Shown: positions 40,662 through 44,734 of the stretch, one piece after another
How the letters are laid out: each line of letters starts with the position of its first letter
Position numbering within the stretch: position 1 is the first letter of the stretch
NCBI GenBank assembly: GCA_945861265.1
Contig: CAMAUC010000021.1
Location: forward strand, 1-44,734
Origin: Rhizobium sp. Q54
GTDB lineage: Bacteria > Pseudomonadota > Alphaproteobacteria > Rhizobiales > Xanthobacteraceae
Length of the DNA stretch: 44,734 nt
Direction of reading: 5' to 3'
Program-made: the position numbers and the translations under genes
The notes under the pieces: model-generated
Seen by the model: only the letters and a program-made list of their open reading frames with translations
Told to the model about the DNA's origin: nothing
Databases searched by the model: none

Positions 40662-41801
40662 ATGACCCTCTGGTTCGCATTTGCGCTGATGACCGCCGCG
40701 GCGATTTTCGCCGTTCTTTGGCCGTTGGGCCGGCGCGGCGCTGCCGCCGGCGGCAGCGACATCGCGGTCTATCGCGATCAGCTCGACGAGATCGCCCGTG
40801 ACCGCGCATCCGGCCTGATCGGCGAGGCTGAAGCGGAGGCCGCCAAAGTCGAAGTTTCGCGCCGGCTGATCGCCGCCGCCGATGCGGCGCAGGCCGAGAA
40901 ATCCGCCGGCGAGCGATCGCCGCTCTGGCGCCGGCGCGCCACCGCATTGACCGGGTTGTTGTTGCTGCCGCTTGGCGCGGCCGCGATCTATATCGCGCTC
41001 GGTTCGCCGCAAATGGCCGAACGGCCGCCGGCTACGCAGGGGCGCACCCTGCCGCAGGATACCTCGATTCAAAATCTGGTCAGTCAGGTCGAGGCGCATC
41101 TCGCACGCAATCCCGACGATGCGCGCGGTTACGAAGTGGTGGCGCCGGTCTATCTGCGGCTCGGCCGGTTTGCCGACGCGGTGATGGCGCGCCGCCGGCT
41201 GCTGGCGCTGGCCGGCGAAACCGCTGAGCGGCAGGCCGATCTCGGCGAAGCGCTGGCGGCAGCGGCCAACGGGGTCATTACGGTCGAGGCCAAGGCCGCG
41301 TTCGATCGGGCGCTGGCGCTCGACCCGGCCGAATTGAAATCGAAATATTACATCGGCGTTGCCGCCGAGCAGGACGGCGACAAAGCGAAGGCGGCGGCGA
41401 TCTGGACCGACATGCTCAAAGCCGGGCCGCCGGACGCGCCCTGGGTGCCTGTGGTGCGCGAAGCCTTGACTCGCATCGGCGCCACGCCGCCGGTCGCGGT
41501 TCTGCCGCCGATCGCGGCGACGCCCGGACCGAACGCCGCAGACATTGCCGCCGCGGGCGGCATGAGCGAGAAAGATCGCGGCGACATGATCCGCGGCATG
41601 GTGGCCCGCCTCGCCGATAAACTTAAAGAAGACGGCCGCGATTTCGAAGGCTGGCAGCGCCTGCTGCGCGCCTATGTGGTGCTCGGCGAGCGCGACAAGG
41701 CGAACGCCGCCGCCGCGGACGCCAGAAAGGCGATGGCCGGCGAGCCCGATAAATTGCGCCAGCTTGGCGATCTGATCAAAAGCATGGGGCTCGACGGCTG
41801 A
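40662..41801 (+). CDS. ccmI: Cytochrome c biogenesis protein CcmI (CycH)
   Basis: CcmI chaperones apocytochrome c to the CcmF/CcmH haem ligase. The 379-residue protein has TM1 at about 4-20 (WFAFALMTAAAIFAVLW), a cytoplasmic leucine-zipper-like loop (YRDQLDEIARDRASGLIGEA) and TM2 at about 92-112. A periplasmic TPR region follows with LVSQVEAHLARNPDDARGYE and FDRALALDPAELKSKYYIG. Length and order fit. In rhizobia it is normally followed by ccmE, ccmF and ccmH; here the next gene is degP after 179 bp, so the rest of the operon is missing from this location. Confidence 0.93.
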   Translation: MTLWFAFALMTAAAIFAVLWPLGRRGAAAGGSDIAVYRDQLDEIARDRASGLIGEAEAEAAKVEVSRRLIAAADAAQAEKSAGERSPLWRRRATALTGLLLLPLGAAAIYIALGSPQMAERPPATQGRTLPQDTSIQNLVSQVEAHLARNPDDARGYEVVAPVYLRLGRFADAVMARRRLLALAGETAERQADLGEALAAAANGVITVEAKAAFDRALALDPAELKSKYYIGVAAEQDGDKAKAAAIWTDMLKAGPPDAPWVPVVREALTRIGATPPVAVLPPIAATPGPNAADIAAAGGMSEKDRGDMIRGMVARLADKLKEDGRDFEGWQRLLRAYVVLGERDKANAAAADARKAMAGEPDKLRQLGDLIKSMGLDG

Positions 41802-41824
41802 CGCCTGTGCCGTGGCGACGTATT

Positions 41825-41859
41825 TTTCAAGCGAAATGGCTTCTATTTCAAGCGAAATG
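41825..41859. repeat. Direct repeat of TTTCAAGCGAAATG, 21-bp period
   Basis: TTTCAAGCGAAATG occurs at 41825-41838 and 41846-41859, in the gap between ccmI and degP. The period of 21 bp equals two turns of the helix, as for paired operator half-sites read on one face of DNA. It lies about 120 bp before the degP start. Confidence 0.5.
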
Positions 41860-41980
41860 CCTTTTCCCCACCTTACCGAAGTTTAATCCCCCCGACAGGA
41901 CGCTGTAAGGCTCATCCCCCCATCTTGACGTTCGAAACGGCGCGCAGGCGCGCCTCCCGAATTGAGATGGAGTTTTCCCG

Positions 41981-43552
41981 ATGAACCCGAGCGTCATTCC
42001 CCAAACGCCGCGGAAGCGCCGCGTACTGTCAGCGCGCCGCGTCATCCTGCTGGCCACCACGATCGCCGGTCTCGGCGCCGCGGCGCTGGTGATCGCCCCC
42101 GGCCTCAACCTGCATGGCGCTTATCCCGGCGCACTGGCGCAGAACCTGACCGAGCAGGCGCACAAGCTGCCGGCGCCGATCGGCTTTGCCGATATCGTCG
42201 CCAAGGTGAAACCGGCGGTCATGTCGGTGCGCGTCAAGGTCGATGGCGGTTCGCAGACCACCGGCCTCGGCGGCGAGAATACGGAAAACGTGCCGCCGCA
42301 ACTGCGCGAATTCTTCCGCCGCTTCGGCATGCCAAACGGCGAGGAGGGCCAGGGCGGCCAAGGCGGAATGCCGCAGCGCGGTCCGCGCGGCGGCCGCAAC
42401 ATCATCACCGGCCAGGGCTCGGGCTTCTTTATCTCGGCTGACGGCTACGCCGTGACCAACAATCACGTTGTCGAAAAGGCCGAAAGCGTCGAGGTCACCA
42501 CCGATGACGGCAAGATTCACACCGCCAAGGTCATCGGCACCGATCCACGCACCGATCTCGCGCTGATCAAGGTCGAAGGCGGCTCGTTTCCTTACGTCAA
42601 TCTCGCAGGCAGCCCGCCGCGCATCGGCGACTGGGTGATCGCGGTTGGCAATCCGTTCGGCCTCGGCGGCACCGTTACCGCCGGCATTGTCTCGGCGCGC
42701 GGCCGTGACATTGGCGCCGGCGCCTATGACGACTTCATCCAGATCGACGCGCCGGTAAACAAGGGCAACTCGGGTGGCCCGACCTTCGACACCGAAGGCA
42801 ACGTGATCGGCGTCAACACGGCGATCTTCTCGCCCTCCGGCGGTTCGGTCGGCATTGCCTTCGCGATCCCGTCGGACACCGTCAAGACTGTCGTCGCGCA
42901 GCTCAAGGATCACGGCACGGTGACGCGCGGCTGGATCGGCGTTCAAATCCAGCCGGTGACGCCGGACATCGCCGACAGCCTTGGACTCAAGAAGGTGGTC
43001 GGCGCTCTTGTGGCTGAACCGCAGGCCGATGGCCCGGCGAAGAAAGCCGGCATCGAGGCCGGGGACATCATCACCGCCGTCAATGGCGACGAGGTGAAAG
43101 ATGCCCGCGACCTTGCCAAGAAGATTGGCGCACTGCCGCCGAAGTCCAATGTCAAACTCACGGTCTTGCATAAGGGCGCCGAAAAGACGGTGTCGCTTGC
43201 GCTCGGCGAACTGCCGAACAGCAAAGAGGCGCGCGCGAATGCCGAAAGCAATGACGGCAACGGCGTCGACATTGGCAAGCTCGGTCTGACGCTGGCGCCC
43301 GCCGCCCGCGTCGCCGGCGCCGGCGCCGAAGGCGTCGTGGTCACCGGAGTCGACTCATCGGGCGCGGCGGCGGAGCAAGGCTTCGCCACTGGCGACGTTA
43401 TTCTTGAAGTGGCCGGCAAATCGGTCTCGACGCCGGCCGACGTTCGCAGCGCGATCGCCGGCGCCAAGACCGGCGGCAAGCGGACCGTCCTGTTGCGCGT
43501 GAAGAAGGGCGACAACACCCGCTTCGTCGCCCTGCCGGTCGGCAACGGCTGA
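41981..43552 (+). CDS. degP: DegP/HtrA (Do-family) periplasmic serine protease
   Basis: A 523-residue envelope protease and chaperone. An N-terminal hydrophobic segment at about 19-40 may be a signal anchor. The trypsin-like domain has the triad His near 162 (VTNNHVVEKA), Asp near 192 (TDPRTDLALIKVEG) and Ser near 263 (NKGNSGGPTFD). Two PDZ domains follow, the first around 305-400 (WIGVQIQPVTPDIADSLGL, GIEAGDIITAVNG) and the second around 425-520 (GVDSSGAAAEQGFATGDVIL). A Gly/Gln-rich loop precedes the protease core. A possible terminator follows the stop. Confidence 0.95.
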   Translation: MNPSVIPQTPRKRRVLSARRVILLATTIAGLGAAALVIAPGLNLHGAYPGALAQNLTEQAHKLPAPIGFADIVAKVKPAVMSVRVKVDGGSQTTGLGGENTENVPPQLREFFRRFGMPNGEEGQGGQGGMPQRGPRGGRNIITGQGSGFFISADGYAVTNNHVVEKAESVEVTTDDGKIHTAKVIGTDPRTDLALIKVEGGSFPYVNLAGSPPRIGDWVIAVGNPFGLGGTVTAGIVSARGRDIGAGAYDDFIQIDAPVNKGNSGGPTFDTEGNVIGVNTAIFSPSGGSVGIAFAIPSDTVKTVVAQLKDHGTVTRGWIGVQIQPVTPDIADSLGLKKVVGALVAEPQADGPAKKAGIEAGDIITAVNGDEVKDARDLAKKIGALPPKSNVKLTVLHKGAEKTVSLALGELPNSKEARANAESNDGNGVDIGKLGLTLAPAARVAGAGAEGVVVTGVDSSGAAAEQGFATGDVILEVAGKSVSTPADVRSAIAGAKTGGKRTVLLRVKKGDNTRFVALPVGNG

Positions 43553-43583
43553 ACTTGAAGTCTCTTATTGAGGATGTGTCGCC

Positions 43584-43717
43584 GGCAACCGTCGCCCCCG
43601 TCAGCGGTGCAGCCTCAACGGGACGGGCCTCGTGCCCGTCCCGGCTATTTATTCCGCCAACGCCGCCGCAGGGCGGCGACTGGCGACCAAGCTTCACCCT
43701 GGCAACCGTCGCCCCCG
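43584..43717. repeat. 17-bp direct repeat GGCAACCGTCGCCCCCG
   Basis: The exact 17-mer occurs at 43584-43600 and 43701-43717, 117 bp apart. The interval includes the terminator-like hairpin. It may be the ends of a small duplicated or inserted element. Confidence 0.5.
43619..43643 (+). terminator. Hairpin after degP, possible terminator
   Basis: CGGGACGGGC, loop CTCGT and GCCCGTCCCG form a perfect 10-bp stem, followed by GCTATTTATT rather than a strict T run. It lies 67 bp after the degP stop and is the best terminator candidate for that gene. Confidence 0.5.
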
Positions 43718-43727
43718 CTGGGGTGGG

Positions 43728-43775
43728 GTCGTAGAGGGGGTGACGGGCCAGTCCCGTTACCCCCTCGCGTACGAC
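43728..43775. repeat. Imperfect long hairpin C
   Basis: Outer arms GTCGTA (43728-43733) and TACGAC (43770-43775), inner arms GAGGGGGTGACGGG (43734-43747) and CCCGTTACCCCCTC (43753-43766), loop CCAGT and a 3-nt GCG bulge on the right. One G/T mismatch. The design, with outer and inner arms separated by a small one-sided bulge, resembles the two hairpins further right. Confidence 0.5.
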
Positions 43776-43837
43776 GCAGAGGCGGCTGGTGCGGGGCAGC
43801 GACCTGCAAGGCCAAAGAACTTGCGGCCGGACCGCGA

Positions 43838-43913
43838 CTAGTGCCCCGTTTCCGAAGTTCGTGATACATCGCAGCAAGCTCTGATACGAACTTCGGAAAC
43901 AAAGGGGCACTAG
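43838..43913. repeat. Long perfect-arm hairpin A (CTAGTGCCCC family)
   Basis: Outer arms CTAGTGCCCC (43838-43847) and GGGGCACTAG (43904-43913) pair perfectly. Inner arms GTTTCCGAAGTTCGT (43848-43862) and ACGAACTTCGGAAAC (43886-43900) also pair perfectly, giving 25 bp, with a 3-nt bulge AAA on the right and a 23-nt loop. Same family as the hairpin at 43927-44004. Confidence 0.85.
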
Positions 43914-43926
43914 CAAGTATATGATT

Positions 43927-44004
43927 CTAGTGCCGCTTATCGATTTGAAGTTCCTGAATGAACTTGCGGCAAGTGATGCAGGAACTTCAAATCGGCGGCA
44001 CTAG
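43927..44004. repeat. Long perfect-arm hairpin B (CTAGTGCCGC family)
   Basis: Outer arms CTAGTGCCGC (43927-43936) and GCGGCACTAG (43995-44004), inner arms CGATTTGAAGTTCCTG (43941-43956) and CAGGAACTTCAAATCG (43979-43994), all perfect (26 bp), with a 4-nt bulge TTAT on the left and a 22-nt loop. It shares the CTAGTGCC ends, the GAAGTTC core and a GC(A/G)GCAAG loop motif with hairpin A, while the arm sequences otherwise differ in a compensated way. Confidence 0.85.
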
Positions 44005-44168
44005 CGAGGCGACGTATTTAATAAAGAATGGCCGGGACCTTTCGACGCGCTGCTGTCAGAACGCCGCCGAATCGCCTGGAAATGGTGTAACCGATGCCTA
44101 CTTATGTGGAGAATTACGGGCAACGCGCGGCTGGACGGTCGGGCGACGCGCAACCGGATCGGGTCACC

Positions 44169-44734
44169 ATGCGGCTTCTGATCATTGAGGACGACCGCGA
44201 CGCGGCCGACTATCTGGTCAAGGCGTTTCGCGAGGTCGGCCACGTCGCGGAAGCCGCGCATGACGGCGAGGACGGCTTGGCGCGGGCACTTGATACGCCA
44301 TACGACGTCCTGATCGTCGACCGCATGCTGCCGAAGCTCGATGGCCTTGCGGTTATCGGGACCTTGCGCGCCAAGGGCATCGAGACGCCCGCGCTGATTC
44401 TGTCGGCGCTCGGCCAGGTCGACGACCGCGTCAAAGGCTTGCGTGCCGGCGGCGACGACTATCTGCCCAAGCCCTATTCGTTCTCCGAACTGCTGGCACG
44501 TATTGAAGTGCTGGCGCGCCGCCGCGGCGGCACCAAGGAGGAGACCGAATTACGCGTCGGCAATCTGCATCTCGACCGGCTGTCGCATATGGTGCGGCGC
44601 GGCGAGGAGGAGATTACCTTGCAGCCGCGTGAATTTCGCTTGTTGGAATATTTGATGCAGCATGCCGGGCAGGTGGTGACCCGCACCATGCTTCTGGAAA
44701 ACGTATGGGATTATCATTTCGACCCGCAAACCAA
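44169..44734 (+). CDS. OmpR-type response regulator, truncated by the window end
   Basis: The receiver domain starts MRLLIIEDDRDAADYLVKAF and has phospho-acceptor Asp51 (YDVLIVDRMLPKLDG) and Lys near residue 101 (YLPKPYSFSELLARIE). The winged-helix domain begins with LQPREFRLLEYLMQHAGQVV and runs to the last base without a stop. ATG 44169 fits the family start; ATG 44094 is in frame 25 codons upstream and is possible. In related rhizobia a regulator of this type sits after degP with its kinase gene next, so the kinase is expected just outside the window. Confidence 0.9.
   Translation, partial: MRLLIIEDDRDAADYLVKAFREVGHVAEAAHDGEDGLARALDTPYDVLIVDRMLPKLDGLAVIGTLRAKGIETPALILSALGQVDDRVKGLRAGGDDYLPKPYSFSELLARIEVLARRRGGTKEETELRVGNLHLDRLSHMVRRGEEEITLQPREFRLLEYLMQHAGQVVTRTMLLENVWDYHFDPQT

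Larger units (their letters stand above)
43553..44093. other. Repeat-rich intergenic region between degP and the next regulator
   Basis: About 540 bp with no supported gene but several structured elements: a 17-bp direct repeat, a probable terminator hairpin and three long imperfect hairpins, each listed separately. Frames opposite these hairpins are open only because of their base composition and do not resemble proteins. Confidence 0.6.

Noticed and set aside
43398-43916. Open frames across the degP-regulator gap
   Set aside because: They run through palindromic repeats and have no start signals or recognisable protein features.

Overview
The window reads as chromosomal DNA of a GC-rich alphaproteobacterium, most likely of the order Hyphomicrobiales (Rhizobiales), near the Bradyrhizobium/Xanthobacteraceae/Pseudolabrys group. 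The reasons are gene content and order: a FeuP/FeuQ-like two-component pair, a CcmI (CycH) gene and a DegP protease next to a second response regulator, families DUF6456, DUF5330, DUF1491, DUF2336 and DUF6894, SufE beside DUF6456, and three candidate CtrA sites of the form TTAA-N7-TTAA. I found no rRNA, tRNA or CRISPR array.

Layout. 1-356: 3' end of an IS256-family insertion sequence. 0.6-9.2 kb: mostly core genes (DUF6456, sufE, DUF5330, a DivJ-like membrane PAS histidine kinase, a peptidoglycan-binding protein, DUF1491, DUF2336, a lipoprotein, DUF1254 and DUF1214 proteins). 9.3-11.6 kb: a class A penicillin-binding protein. 11.8-15.7 kb: an accessory patch with an orphan XRE regulator, a wrecked MmeI-like restriction-methylation gene, three very small genes and a helix-turn-helix protein carrying an in-frame palindromic repeat. 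15.8-22.5 kb: an RND efflux permease with its membrane-fusion adaptor, a YcgN-type cysteine-cluster protein and a DHA2-type MFS exporter. 22.6-27.9 kb: a 1541-residue hybrid histidine kinase with five tandem copies of one PAS repeat, followed 9 bp later by a Crp/Fnr regulator with an N-terminal cysteine cluster. 28.1-31.9 kb: a redox cluster (pirin, FMN reductase, divergent HxlR regulator), a DUF6894 gene, an APC transporter and a 41-residue lipoprotein. 32.0-35.1 kb: remnants of a gene-transfer-agent-like or prophage packaging locus (a helix-turn-helix gene split by an in-frame stop, and a truncated terminase), then a lower-GC nuclease-toxin-like gene facing a frameshifted DUF4304-like putative immunity gene. 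35.2-43.6 kb: nitroreductase, a secreted protein, a FeuP/FeuQ-like system, a glycine-zipper lipoprotein, a CtrA-linked hypothetical, ccmI and degP. 43.6-44.1 kb: a gap full of hairpins. 44.2 kb to the end: start of another OmpR-type response regulator.

The points most worth a second look are: (i) one promoter/leader module used twice, 17 kb apart, with two different 12-bp palindromes at its upstream edge; (ii) paired intergenic hairpins whose arms differ but remain complementary; (iii) ccmI directly followed by degP with no room for ccmE, ccmF and ccmH; (iv) the toxin/immunity-like pair whose putative immunity gene is broken at a run of ten A residues; (v) the five-fold PAS amplification. All family names come from reading the translated sequence and memory of these families; no database search was run.
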